Shown here one piece after another: positions 7,593 to 16,500 of a DNA stretch of 58,830 nucleotides. Source of the DNA: Dermabacter sp. p3-SID358 (GTDB lineage Bacteria > Actinomycetota > Actinomycetes > Actinomycetales > Dermabacteraceae); the NCBI RefSeq assembly GCF_025147465.1, contig NZ_JALXOZ010000016.1, positions 1 to 58,830 of the forward strand, given 5' to 3'. The notes below the pieces were generated by a model, which was not told where the DNA came from, did no database searches, and saw only the letters and a list, made by a program, of their open reading frames with translations. Numbering within the stretch: position 1 is the stretch's first letter; each line of letters starts with the position of its first letter. A program made the translations under genes and the position numbers.

Positions 7593-9575
7593 TTAGTTGC
7601 CAGCGCCCGAAAAGATCCTTTCCAGATCTCCAGGGGTGTGCTCGCCCACGATCCCGTGCTGGCGAAGGGTGCTCGCCACTTCAGGGTTTGCGTCAAGCGC
7701 GGTGTTGAGCATGTCTTCTGCCTGTTCGGGAGAGACGTTGCCGCCGCTGTCAATGACTTCGTGGATCGACTCTGCATCGACTCCCGTGATCGAGGAAAGA
7801 TCGTTGACGACCTGATCCTTGAACTCGAAGTACTGGTGATTCAAGAAACCAAGCCAATCATTGGCTGCCGGCTCGTCGTGCTCAGGCGCAGGCGCTCCAG
7901 GCGCGGGAGCCCCAGGTGCTGGAGCATGCTCGGGTGCTGGTGCGAGCTCCGGCCCGGGCAGGGGAGCGACCGGCTGGGGTGCCGGGGGTGCGGCCTCGGG
8001 TGCAGGAGCCAACTCGGGCGCCGGGGCGGGATCCGGTGCAGGGGCCGGCTGTTGAGCAGGTTCTTCGTATACCGGAGCCGGTGCAGGAGCCGGAGCGGGT
8101 GCTGGTACCGGTGCCGGAGCAGGCTGCGGAGCTGGCTGGTAGCTTGGCGCTGGAGCAGGTGCTGGCGCCGGAGCGGGTGCAGGAGCCGGAGCCGGTGCAG
8201 GTGCGGCTTCAGGCGCCGGTGCGGGAGCTCGGCTCGGCTCTTCGGGGGCCGTCACGATCACGGGAGCCTCCGAATGCTGTGGGCCGCGCCCGGAACCGGG
8301 AGCAGGCGTAGGCTCCAAACCGCCAGGAGCAGGGCTCTCGGGCCCTGGTGTGGGCGGTGCTTGCGGCGGTGCGGACGGGACCGACGTTGGCGGGGCCGGA
8401 TTCGCCCCGGACTGTCCAGAACCGCCTGGCCACCCCAAGTTCAGGTGTTCGCCCAGAGAGCCAAAGAGCCCCGTGTTGAACGCGTCCCTTGCCGGGTCTT
8501 GAACGGCCTTCTTTCCGACGTCCTTGGCGCCTTTGGAAAGGCTCTTCGAACCGATTCCTTGGTATCCCTTGGTGACAATTTGGGTGCCTTTCACCTCTAC
8601 CGAAAGTCCACCCATAACGGCGGAAGGAGCGAGCCCTCCGATGGTGTAGAAAGGATCGTGCGCGAATGATACGGTGCCACCGAGGAGATAAGACTTCGCG
8701 TGACGGAGCATTGAGGTTTCAACCCCCGGGGTCACAGCATCGTGCAAAGTCGACGTTCCCCAATCAAGCACGCCGAGACCATTGTTGATTGCAAACCGCT
8801 GCATCTTCATGGTCAACCCATAGCCCGGGACCGCTGCGCTCATTGCGTGATCTGCAACGATGAAGGGGTTATTCATAACGGCCCCCGCGATGCTTTCGCG
8901 CCGGCTCCAAAGATCCATAAGGTTGAAGCGCAGCGTCCCGAAGATAACCTTGGGGATCCCAATGATGCCATCCCAAAGGCCCTTGAAGAAAGCGCCGCTT
9001 CGGAAACTGTCCTTTGTTTGTTCCCACGTGTGTGCCCCAAAGGAGGCGCGCGCAAGCTTCATCGAGAGGGCGGAGTCAGCCTGCTGGACTCGAGCCTTGA
9101 ACGCGGCGACGGCCGCGGCGACTCTCGCGAGCTGTGCTGAGGCTGCATCAATGGCGTCAATGCGTTCCTGGTTGGGAACCATGCGGGTCTCGTCAGGATT
9201 GCCGGGGTCAGGCTCCTCGACCTGCTCGTCCATCGCGAGGGCAGCGTCCATCGCGGCGTTCGCGTCATCGATATCGGAAGCGAGCTGCGACTTCTCTTGC
9301 TCAAAGTCACGGAGCTCGCTTGCGTAGTCCTCGAGGTGGCCCTTGAGGTTGTTGGTCTCGGTCTGCAGGTTCTCAGCGACCTCCGAGGGCGTGCGGAAAA
9401 CGTGAACCACTTTATCCGTCTCGGGCGCTTCGTAAGACCTGGCGATTTGAGTCCAGCTGCCCTCGGCAGCAGAAATCACTGAGTAGGTGTCGGCGCCGAT
9501 CGAACCAAATTTGCCAGCGAGGGCATCAACCGCGCCTGGGTCATCGAGATCGGGAAGATCAGAAGTAGATACCAT
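7593..9575 (-). CDS. T7SS effector C with Pro-Ala linker and unknown C-terminal domain
   Basis: 660-residue protein. Residues 1-140 match effectors A and B without gaps: LPDLDDPG at 7-14, Trp41, LEDYA at 81-85, VPNQER at 133-138. A hydrophobic, toxin-translocator-like middle spans about 190-370. Residues 392-571 are a Pro-Ala-rich linker with long PAPAPA runs and scattered Glu/Gln. The last 89 residues (NDWLGFLNHQ to the end) are acidic and helical and match nothing I know. No small immunity-like gene follows, only a terminator hairpin. It could be a cell-wall-spanning or surface-displayed substrate rather than a toxin. ATG with GGAG upstream, 1 nt after the partner stop. Confidence 0.85.
   Translation of the reverse strand: MVSTSDLPDLDDPGAVDALAGKFGSIGADTYSVISAAEGSWTQIARSYEAPETDKVVHVFRTPSEVAENLQTETNNLKGHLEDYASELRDFEQEKSQLASDIDDANAAMDAALAMDEQVEEPDPGNPDETRMVPNQERIDAIDAASAQLARVAAAVAAFKARVQQADSALSMKLARASFGAHTWEQTKDSFRSGAFFKGLWDGIIGIPKVIFGTLRFNLMDLWSRRESIAGAVMNNPFIVADHAMSAAVPGYGLTMKMQRFAINNGLGVLDWGTSTLHDAVTPGVETSMLRHAKSYLLGGTVSFAHDPFYTIGGLAPSAVMGGLSVEVKGTQIVTKGYQGIGSKSLSKGAKDVGKKAVQDPARDAFNTGLFGSLGEHLNLGWPGGSGQSGANPAPPTSVPSAPPQAPPTPGPESPAPGGLEPTPAPGSGRGPQHSEAPVIVTAPEEPSRAPAPAPEAAPAPAPAPAPAPAPAPAPAPSYQPAPQPAPAPVPAPAPAPAPAPVYEEPAQQPAPAPDPAPAPELAPAPEAAPPAPQPVAPLPGPELAPAPEHAPAPGAPAPGAPAPEHDEPAANDWLGFLNHQYFEFKDQVVNDLSSITGVDAESIHEVIDSGGNVSPEQAEDMLNTALDANPEVASTLRQHGIVGEHTPGDLERIFSGAGN
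7863..8402 (-). repeat. Pro-Ala repeat region inside effector C
   Basis: 540 bp of low-complexity coding sequence giving 180 residues dominated by Pro-Ala dipeptides (effector residues 392-571). It is purely coding; the units are short and degenerate, not CRISPR-like. It is prone to replication slippage, so length variation between strains is expected. Confidence 0.9.
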
Positions 9576-9576
9576 G

Positions 9577-10044
9577 TCACTCTCCAGACAGGTTGATCAT
9601 GCCAAAATCGGCGGGGCTCTTGGTATACGGTGCCTTCCCCGTGGGGTTGTCGGGAGTGCATCGCCCGATCGGATCCGGCGCGGGGCCCGGGATCCCGGAA
9701 CCCGATCCGCTCACGCCGGGAGCATCGATCAGGGGGATCGACGACGAAGCGCCGTTCGACGAATCGGCCATGAGTCCGTCGCCGTAAACGTAGTGTTGAA
9801 CGGCGCTGAGTGTCGAGTCGACGTTGCTGCGTGCTCGCTCCTGGCAGTACGTCACTTCGTACAAAACGAAAAATTCAAGGCAGCGCTGCGCGGCGGTTGA
9901 GCTCAAAGGGCTGTACTGGAGAGCGCTACTGGCGTCGCCCATTGCTTCGTTCGTGCGATCAGCTACCCCCTCGAGCTCATCGAGCTGCGCTGATGCATCT
10001 TGTGCAGTGGCCCAGATCGCATCCGGGTCGATTACGTATTTCAT
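9577..10044 (-). CDS. DUF6507-like helical partner of effector C
   Basis: 155-residue protein beginning MKYVIDPDA, with ALQYSP at 41-46 and the same hydrophobic spacing as the partners of effectors A and B. It is longer than those by a Pro/Gly-rich tail of about 40 residues containing LIDAPGVSGSG. The ATG follows AAGGGGGT. The stop is one base before effector C (TGACATG), the same junction as in module A. First gene of the effector C operon, 216 bp below the second WXG100 pair. Escort function inferred from synteny. Confidence 0.7.
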   Translation of the reverse strand: MKYVIDPDAIWATAQDASAQLDELEGVADRTNEAMGDASSALQYSPLSSTAAQRCLEFFVLYEVTYCQERARSNVDSTLSAVQHYVYGDGLMADSSNGASSSIPLIDAPGVSGSGSGIPGPAPDPIGRCTPDNPTGKAPYTKSPADFGMINLSGE

Positions 10045-10217
10045 CGAGTACCCCCTTATTGGCGAGTGTCACTCTCACTTCGTGTGCGGATCCCAACTCG
10101 CTGCGGAGGTGTCAGTGGATCAGCTGAGTGTGTCGGATCTGAAAGATCGGCAGTGATGAGACTTGCGCCCGTGTGGTTGTGGGTGTGCTTTGTGTGGCGC
10201 TTGTGGATTTGCGGTGG

Positions 10218-10247
10218 CCCTGCCACCCCGGTTGTGGGGTGGCAGGG
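10218..10247 (-). terminator. Hairpin after WXG100 pair, copy 2
   Basis: Same 12-bp stem and 6-nt loop as at 6508-6537, 13 nt after the stop of the second gene of the pair. Confidence 0.7.
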
Positions 10248-10260
10248 TGTGGTGGTGTGG

Positions 10261-10569
10261 TTAGCCGATGTTGGCGACGGCGGTGGCGGCGCGTTGTTGT
10301 GCGCCGGTTGCGGTTTCGTCGTTGCGGGCCATGGTGTTCTTGACGAGGTCGATGATGGTGCGGACCTCTTTGGAGGCGCGGTCCCAGCGCTGTTCGACGT
10401 GGCGGTATTCTTCGGAGACGCCGTCGGCCTGGAAGTCGCTCATGGCGGCAGCAACCTGCTGGTCACGCTGGGCGATGAGACCTTCGAGACGACCGATGAT
10501 GCCGCCGAGGTCGCCCTGGACGGTCTGGGAAACGCTGGTGTTGAAGGAGATGCGGTCTGACGTAGGCAT
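10261..10569 (-). CDS. WXG100 (Esx) family protein, copy 2, second gene of pair
   Basis: Identical in protein and, by my reading, in DNA to 6551-6859: 102 residues, FQADG turn with Phe for the canonical Trp, C-terminal amphipathic helix. Expected to dimerise with the product of the gene 35 nt upstream and to be exported by the EccC/EccD system. Keeping two identical copies doubles dosage, or makes each effector module self-sufficient. Confidence 0.9.
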   Translation of the reverse strand: MPTSDRISFNTSVSQTVQGDLGGIIGRLEGLIAQRDQQVAAAMSDFQADGVSEEYRHVEQRWDRASKEVRTIIDLVKNTMARNDETATGAQQRAATAVANIG

Positions 10570-10604
10570 GGGTTTTCCTCTCTAAAGATTCAAAAAGTGG
10601 GGGA

Positions 10605-10940
10605 TCAGCGCTGGCCGGAGAAGCGAGCGCCGTCGAAGTTGGCCGAGCCCTGTGCGGAGGTGGCGTTGTCCATCGACTCCTGGTCGCCGGTCTGGAACGC
10701 GGTGTCCATTCCGCCCTGGCCCTCAAGGATGCGACCGAGGGAGGTGTTGAGGTCGTTGCTGACCTCGTCGGTGCGGCCCTTGAACTGATCGAAAGCGGCG
10801 CGGCCAGCACCGTTGAAGTTACCTTCGAGAGGCTCAACCGACGCCACGAGCTGCTTGACGAGCGTGCCGAGGTCGTCGTTAGCGCCCTGGGTGTTGGTGG
10901 TGAGGGTGGAGAGGGTTGTGTTCCCCATATCGAATTTCAT
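10605..10940 (-). CDS. WXG100 (Esx) family protein, copy 2, first gene of pair
   Basis: Identical to 6895-7230: 111 residues, FNG turn motif, AAGGAG 9 nt before the ATG. It is the first minus-strand gene next to the divergent machinery operon, so the 276 bp to the one-TM protein gene should hold promoters for both directions. Confidence 0.9.
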   Translation of the reverse strand: MKFDMGNTTLSTLTTNTQGANDDLGTLVKQLVASVEPLEGNFNGAGRAAFDQFKGRTDEVSNDLNTSLGRILEGQGGMDTAFQTGDQESMDNATSAQGSANFDGARFSGQR

Positions 10941-11062
10941 GATGTGCACTCCTTGGCAGTCTGGCAGGAGTGTGCGAACCTCGGCGTCAGAGCGCGTGCG
11001 GTTCCCACGCTTCCCCCTATTTACGGCGTCCGGGCCCTAAGTCCCGTTATCTGACCGTTACA

Positions 11063-11216
11063 GACAATCATGACCGTCATGCGTTGTCACGAGAATCAAC
11101 CAAAAAGTTTCGTGATGTTTCCGTGATGTTCACCTAGGTGGCTCTTCTCAGCGAATGCATGCACAATGTCCACGGCATCTCGCTCGCCGTTTCGCTCAAT
11201 AGGGGGTTTGAACTGC
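11063..11216. promoter_or_regulatory. Divergent promoter region between Esx/effectors and T7SS machinery
   Basis: 154 bp of unique sequence between the end of repeat copy 2 and the start of the machinery operon. Transcription must begin here or just inside the repeat for the minus strand, and here for the plus strand. It contains an A-rich stretch (CAAAAAG) and two copies of a GTGATGTT-like word. I cannot assign -10/-35 boxes with confidence. Confidence 0.4.
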
Positions 11217-11534
11217 GTGTACACCTATGACGATCAACTTCTTGACGCCGCTAGGGTGCGCCGTAAACGGCTCGCTCAGGCCCTTTTGCATAGGTCGCAG
11301 AGGCTCCGCCGGACGTGGACTGACGGTCTTGGCTCCATCATGTTGAGCGTCTTTTTTGCCGTTCTTGCGTGCGCTGTTTGCGTAGGTGTGTCGTTCGTGA
11401 TGCACCTTCTCGCGACTGACACGACCTTTAGGCGCCAACCGCAAGCGCCGCCCAACACGTCGGTCTCGAGCCCCGCTTACGCGCCGACACCTCCGGCCAA
11501 TACACCGAAACCAGCCGAGAAGGACAACCAATGA
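11217..11534 (+). CDS. Small single-TM protein heading the T7SS machinery operon
   Basis: 105-residue protein. Residues 1-35 are basic (AARVRRKRLAQ), then one transmembrane helix at about 39-66 (IMLSVFFAVLACAVCVGVSF), then a Pro/Thr-rich tail. By the positive-inside rule the N-terminus is cytoplasmic and the tail outside. I chose the GTG at 11217, preceded by AGGGGG 10 nt upstream, over an ATG 17 codons earlier that has no ribosome site. It overlaps eccD by 4 nt (ATGA), so it belongs to the operon. Too short to be EccB or EccE; it may be an accessory membrane subunit. Family not recognised. Confidence 0.7.
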   Translation: MYTYDDQLLDAARVRRKRLAQALLHRSQRLRRTWTDGLGSIMLSVFFAVLACAVCVGVSFVMHLLATDTTFRRQPQAPPNTSVSSPAYAPTPPANTPKPAEKDNQ

Positions 11535-12832
11535 CAACCAGCCCCTTCGTTCGTTTGACGATTCGCGGACAGGAGCGTGCCGCGGACGTCATCGTCCCCG
11601 GGTCACTCACCCCTTCGGATGTGATCCCAGAGTTCATGGAACTCGTTCGTGAATCCACAGACGTGTCGAGTCTCGGGATGTTTACGATTCTCGGCGAGCG
11701 CTTGCACCCCACGATCCCCGTCGGCGAGCAAGACCTCCTTGACGGGCAGGTCGTGCAAGTTCTGCCTCTTGCGGACGCCCCTTTCGAGCCCGTGGTCCAC
11801 GACGTCGTTGATCGTCTCACAGCAACGGATGTTCGAGGGCTCTGGAATGACAACACTCGCTCCTGGGTTCTCGGCATCCTCTCGACGGGACTCTTGCTCG
11901 TATCCCTGTGGTTCATTCCGGGGGTCTTCAACAAACCATGGTGGCCCGTTGCAGGCATGTTTGCGCTCACGATCGGAGCTGCCGCACTGAGGATTAGGAC
12001 CCTCGCATGGCCATTTTTCATCGCGGCGCTTTTTCTCTCGATTCTTGGCGGCCTCAACTTCTCCTTCGCGGGACGGGAAAGCGCGATCTGGTGGCTCAGT
12101 GTTCTCGCGGCAATCCTCGCGGTCGTCGGGGTTATGCGTCGACGCTCCCGCGCGCTTGCGACCTCGCTTGCGACTCTCGCCGGGGGGACAGGCCTTTTCA
12201 TCCTCGCGCACTTCTTGGGTGCGAGCATTGAACAATCTGGTGCGATCGTCGCTGTCGTGGCACTCGCCGCTCTCGGCCTTGTTCCGCGCTTGGTCATGCA
12301 AGGATCAGGCCTCTACAAAGTTCAGGATGCTCTCGCGGAAGAAAAAGACATCAAGGCCAAAGCCGTTGATGTGGCGATTGCAGAAGCCTACGAGACCCTC
12401 ACGATGTCCGTTGTGGTGCTCGCCGTGATTTTTGCTGCCTCGCTTAGTCTTGCCGCGCCACTCGTCGTTGAAAATCCCTTCGCAGCGATTACGTTGGCAG
12501 CCGTCGGAATTGCCGTAGTTTTCCGCACTCGTCACTTCCCCTTCGCCCTCCACCGGGCGGTCCTGTGGGGCGCCATTATGATTGCGGGGACGTTCTGTGC
12601 CCAGGCCATCGTGAACGAGTACCCCGGCTCGACGTTGTGGATCGGGCTGGGAGCCATCGCTATTGCTTTCGCGATGTATGTCATTCCGCGTTTTGCCTTC
12701 AGGAGCACCGTGAATTCCGCCCTCGGGCGGCGAATCTCGGGAGTCGTCGAGCGGATCTGCACGCTCGCTACTGTGCCCGCGCTCGTCGGAATTTTCGGTG
12801 TGTATAGCGAACTGTTGAGGACGTTCCAGTGA
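11531..12832 (+). CDS. eccD: T7SS integral membrane protein EccD
   Basis: 433-residue EccD: a ubiquitin/YukD-like cytoplasmic domain (residues 1-100, beginning FVRLTIRGQERAADVIVPG) followed by about 11 transmembrane helices from residue 110 to the C-terminus, the canonical EccD count. EccD forms the membrane vestibule of the ESX complex around which EccC assembles. At 433 residues it is somewhat shorter than mycobacterial EccD. The ATG overlaps the previous stop, with AAGGA upstream; its own stop overlaps the next gene's GTG. I would call EccD from topology plus its neighbour EccC. Confidence 0.92.
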   Translation: MTTSPFVRLTIRGQERAADVIVPGSLTPSDVIPEFMELVRESTDVSSLGMFTILGERLHPTIPVGEQDLLDGQVVQVLPLADAPFEPVVHDVVDRLTATDVRGLWNDNTRSWVLGILSTGLLLVSLWFIPGVFNKPWWPVAGMFALTIGAAALRIRTLAWPFFIAALFLSILGGLNFSFAGRESAIWWLSVLAAILAVVGVMRRRSRALATSLATLAGGTGLFILAHFLGASIEQSGAIVAVVALAALGLVPRLVMQGSGLYKVQDALAEEKDIKAKAVDVAIAEAYETLTMSVVVLAVIFAASLSLAAPLVVENPFAAITLAAVGIAVVFRTRHFPFALHRAVLWGAIMIAGTFCAQAIVNEYPGSTLWIGLGAIAIAFAMYVIPRFAFRSTVNSALGRRISGVVERICTLATVPALVGIFGVYSELLRTFQ

Positions 12833-13578
12833 ATCAAAAAGACCGCGCACTCAAGATCAGCAACCGTAAAGGCGAAAACTTCGCCCGCCGCGCCCTTCGC
12901 AGCGTCACGGGATGGATCGGAAACGACGAAACCCCGACGCGCATCGTGCAAGCGCAAAAGGACGAGCAACTTCCCATCACGACCGGGCGCCGCGTGGCGT
13001 TCCTCGGGGCGCATGGTGGGGCCGGTGTGACCTCGCTTCTCGTCGCGACCGCGGGATACTTGGCGCAAGCACGCGGTGGTTCGGTTACGGTTTCAGGCCT
13101 TCGCTCGACGAGCGACCTCTCATGGTTCCTCGGCAGCAACCATCATGAGCGTGGCTTGCGTTTGCACGAGACTCCACTTGTGAGAGCCCGCGAGTCGATT
13201 GGAGAGATTTCTCGAGCTCAGCAACTTCTTCTCATCGATTGCGACTCGCACGTGACGGATGAGGAACTGGCGATGCTTATGCCGCACGTCATCGTCATCG
13301 TCGGGCGCCGCACCGTCCAGGGCATCGAGAAAGTAGAGAACATTCGCGAAGCCCTCGGTGACAAGTACGGTGCGACGATTCGTCTTCTTTGCGAGACTCC
13401 CAATAGTGGCCTCGGTAAGCCCCGAGGGGGAATCCAACTCGGCGAGCTCGTCGTGATTCCGCACGACAAGCATCTCGCTGGTGATTCGCACGTGAATATC
13501 AGGAACATTTCCGAGCCGGCACGCGTCTCGATTGAGGAACTCGGCGCACTCATGATGCAATTGGCGGTCAGCCGTTGA
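12829..13578 (+). CDS. EspI/MinD-like ATPase of the T7SS operon
   Basis: 249-residue SIMIBI-class (ParA/MinD-like) ATPase fold. The P-loop GAHGGAGVTSLL lies at 60-71, where the deviant Walker A Lys-Gly-Gly pattern is altered (no lysine in KGGxGK position and Val instead of the second Lys), so ATP hydrolysis may be weak or absent. A Walker-B-like strand LLLIDCDSH is near 135. Such proteins accompany ESX loci (EspI) and are thought to regulate secretion in response to ATP. GTG start overlaps the eccD stop; its own stop overlaps the TTG start of eccC. The C-terminal part ends in switch-type helices. Confidence 0.75.
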   Translation: MNQKDRALKISNRKGENFARRALRSVTGWIGNDETPTRIVQAQKDEQLPITTGRRVAFLGAHGGAGVTSLLVATAGYLAQARGGSVTVSGLRSTSDLSWFLGSNHHERGLRLHETPLVRARESIGEISRAQQLLLIDCDSHVTDEELAMLMPHVIVIVGRRTVQGIEKVENIREALGDKYGATIRLLCETPNSGLGKPRGGIQLGELVVIPHDKHLAGDSHVNIRNISEPARVSIEELGALMMQLAVSR

Positions 13579-16500
13579 GCACACGTATCGTTCATCGCCC
13601 CGCCCGTACATCGCCCTCGGCTCCAGGCGTCACTCGCCACGAGCTCGAACTCCCGCCAACGCTGCCAGAAAACGACGGCACCGCAAACTTCCTCATGCTC
13701 ATCCCCATGTTGGGTGCGGCGACGAGTATGACCCTCATGATGCTCTTTCGCGGATCGGCTCTTGCCGCGATCGGCGCGCTCATGATGGTCGTGACCGTCA
13801 TCGCATTCATCATCATGTTCATGAGCAACCGCGGGCGTGCCGTGAGACGCCGTCGAAACCTGCGCGATCGGTATCTGACCTACCTCGATCGCCAAGCGAG
13901 TGAACTGTTCGAGGCGGAACAAAAGCGCGCAGAGCTCGCGCGTGCCGCCGAACCGCACCCGGGCGCGCTCTTGAGCCTCGCACGCTCAAACGCGCGCCTG
14001 TGGGAGCGCCGTCGCGATGACCAAGACTTCATGCGACTTCGGCTCGGAACGGGGTATGCCCCCGCGATCGAATTCGAACGCGTCGGCGAAGAAAGCGCCC
14101 TGAGCCTCGATGACGAATTCATGCAGACTGAACTCGAGCGAGTTGAAAAGCGCTTCTCATCCATGCCCGATGCGCCCATGACGGTCGCGCTTGATTCCAT
14201 CGGCAATGTGAGCATCGTGGGTGACCAGCCCTTCTGCCGGCGCGTAGCGGTCCTGCTGACGAGCCAGGCGGCGACGTTCTCGTCACCGGAAGACATCGAA
14301 ATGGCGCTCACGTATCCCGAAGGGGAAGCGCGCGATTTTTGGTCGTGGATGACGTGGCTTCCCCACGTCGCCGACCAGAACAGGGCAACCGAGTACGGGC
14401 CGATCCGGCGCATCGCGAAGGATGAGAGCCAACTTGCCGAGGTGCTGCGGCCCGAGCTTCACCGCCGACTCACTGCTGCCGCGCAGATGCGCCGCAATCG
14501 CGGTGGGGGCAACATCTCAAGCACGATGTCACGTATGTGGATCGTGTCCGATCACCACGGGGAGGATGCTCTCGAACTCCCTCTTGGTGATCGCGAGATC
14601 CGCCCGTCCGATGTTGGCCTCACGATGCTTCACCTCCTCGCGAGCCGCGAGCAAGAACCCGACGATATTTCGCTGCGTATTAGCCCGTCGTCGGTCAAAT
14701 CGGATGAAGCAATTGTGGAGCGCTACACGAAACGCGACAAAGAACCCGAACGCTTCACCGTCAAGCTTGACAGGTTTGAGCCCGAAGAAGCCCGTGCTCT
14801 CGCGCGCTACCTTTCGGGTGTTCGTCTCGCTCCGGATTCCCTCGAACATGATGAAGCGCAGCAAGCGATGCGCGCTTCGGATCTTCTCGGAGTCGGCGAC
14901 CTCACGAACATTGATCTTGAAGAAGCGTGGGCTCCGCGTCCGCGCTCGAGCTTCCTTCGCGTGCAAATTGGCACCGACGACCAAGGCGCTCCCGTCATGC
15001 TCGACCTTAAAGAATCGGCGCAATACGGAATGGGCCCGCACGGCCTCGCGATCGGTGCAACGGGATCGGGTAAGTCCGAACTCTTGCGCACGCTCGTGTT
15101 GGGCCTTGTGTCTGGGCATTCGCCGGCCGACGTCAACATGGTTCTCATCGACTACAAAGGCGGTGCGGCCTTTGCGCCGTTTGAGAATCTCCCGCACGTT
15201 GCGGGTGTCATTACCAACCTTGGGGATGACGCAAATCTTGTAGAGAGGGTCTATTCGAGTCTCGAAGGCGAGGTGACTCGCCGCCAGCAACTCCTCAAGG
15301 ATGCGGGCAGCCTCTCGGACATCACGACATATCGACGCCGCCAGGCGGCCGACGGCGGCGAGACCATGGAGCCACTCCCGCATCTCCTCGTGATCATCGA
15401 CGAGTTTGGTGAGCTTCTCACGGCCCGCCCGGACTTCATCGATCTCTTCCTGTCGATCGGTCGTATTGGGCGCTCGATTGGCGTGCACCTTCTGCTTTCG
15501 AGTCAGCGTATCGAAGGCGGCAAGCTCCGTGGCCTCGATACTTACCTTTCGTACCGCATTGGCCTTCGTACGCTTTCGGCTGCCGAGTCGCGCACGGTGA
15601 TCGATACCGTCGACGCGTTCTCGCTGCCGCCCCTGCCTGGTTACGGCTACCTCAAGGTTGACACGACGACCTACACGAAGTTCCGTTCAGGTTACGTCTC
15701 CGGTCTTTTACCGCAGGACGAAGACGAAACCGAAGTGACGAACCTTCCGCATGTGACCCTCATTGATGAATTTGCTGTGCTTGATCGAAACGACGATCTC
15801 CCGCAGAAGGCTACTCCCGGTGGTGCAGACGATGAGGATGAAGAAGGCGAAACCGTGCTTTCGACCGTTGTGAGGCAGCTCGAAAAGCAGCCTCGCGTGA
15901 CTCGTCCGATCTGGCTCGACCCGGTTCCGCCTGTCTTGACGCTCGATCAGGTTGCGGGCAAACCCATGGCAACGAGGCGCGGTTTGCGCTTGCCTAAAGC
16001 GAAGTTGCTTTCCGTCCCGATTGGCATGATCGACGATCCCGCCCACCAGTGGCAGGGGGTCTATAACCTCGATCTCGCGGGGCCCGGGGGCCACGTGTTC
16101 GTCGTGGGGGCGCCGCGCTCTGGTAAAACGACGGTGCTGCAAACGATCGCGGCCTCGCTCGCTCTTACTCATCCCTCGGCCGAAGCGATTGTCTATGGCC
16201 TTGACCTCATTGGCGCGGGTCTACTTGCGATCGAAAAACTCCCCAACGTTGCCGGTATCGCGACACGTCAGCACCGCGAGGCCGTGCGCCGCACCATTGA
16301 AGAAGTGCAAGCGGCGATGCGCGCCCGAGAGTTGCTGCTCCACCAGAGCCAGCTTCCCGACCTGGAGTCGGTGCGCCGCGCGGCGGGGCTTGAGGTGGAT
16401 CCGAAGCTCATGAGCGAAATTGTGCTGCTTATCGACGGTTTCGGGCAGTTCAACGAAGAGTTTTCTGAACTCGAGGACCACATCAAGGACATCGTGCGCC

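Larger units (their letters stand above)
10217..11062. repeat. 846-bp direct repeat, copy 2 (whole WXG100 transcription unit)
   Basis: Second copy of 6507-7352. Together the two copies flank the effector C module. Homologous recombination between them would delete or duplicate a 3,710-bp unit made of one WXG100 pair plus one effector module. This copy lies nearest the machinery operon and is divergent from it. Confidence 0.92.

Noticed and set aside
7863..8402. Repeat array considered as a CRISPR or minisatellite
   Set aside because: The repetition is codon-level Pro-Ala coding within a long open frame; there are no regular spacers.
7548..8669. Plus-strand open frame opposite effector C (373 residues, Arg/Gly/Ser-rich)
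   Set aside because: Low-complexity shadow of the Pro-Ala coding region, with no ribosome site; the minus-strand frame has conserved domains.
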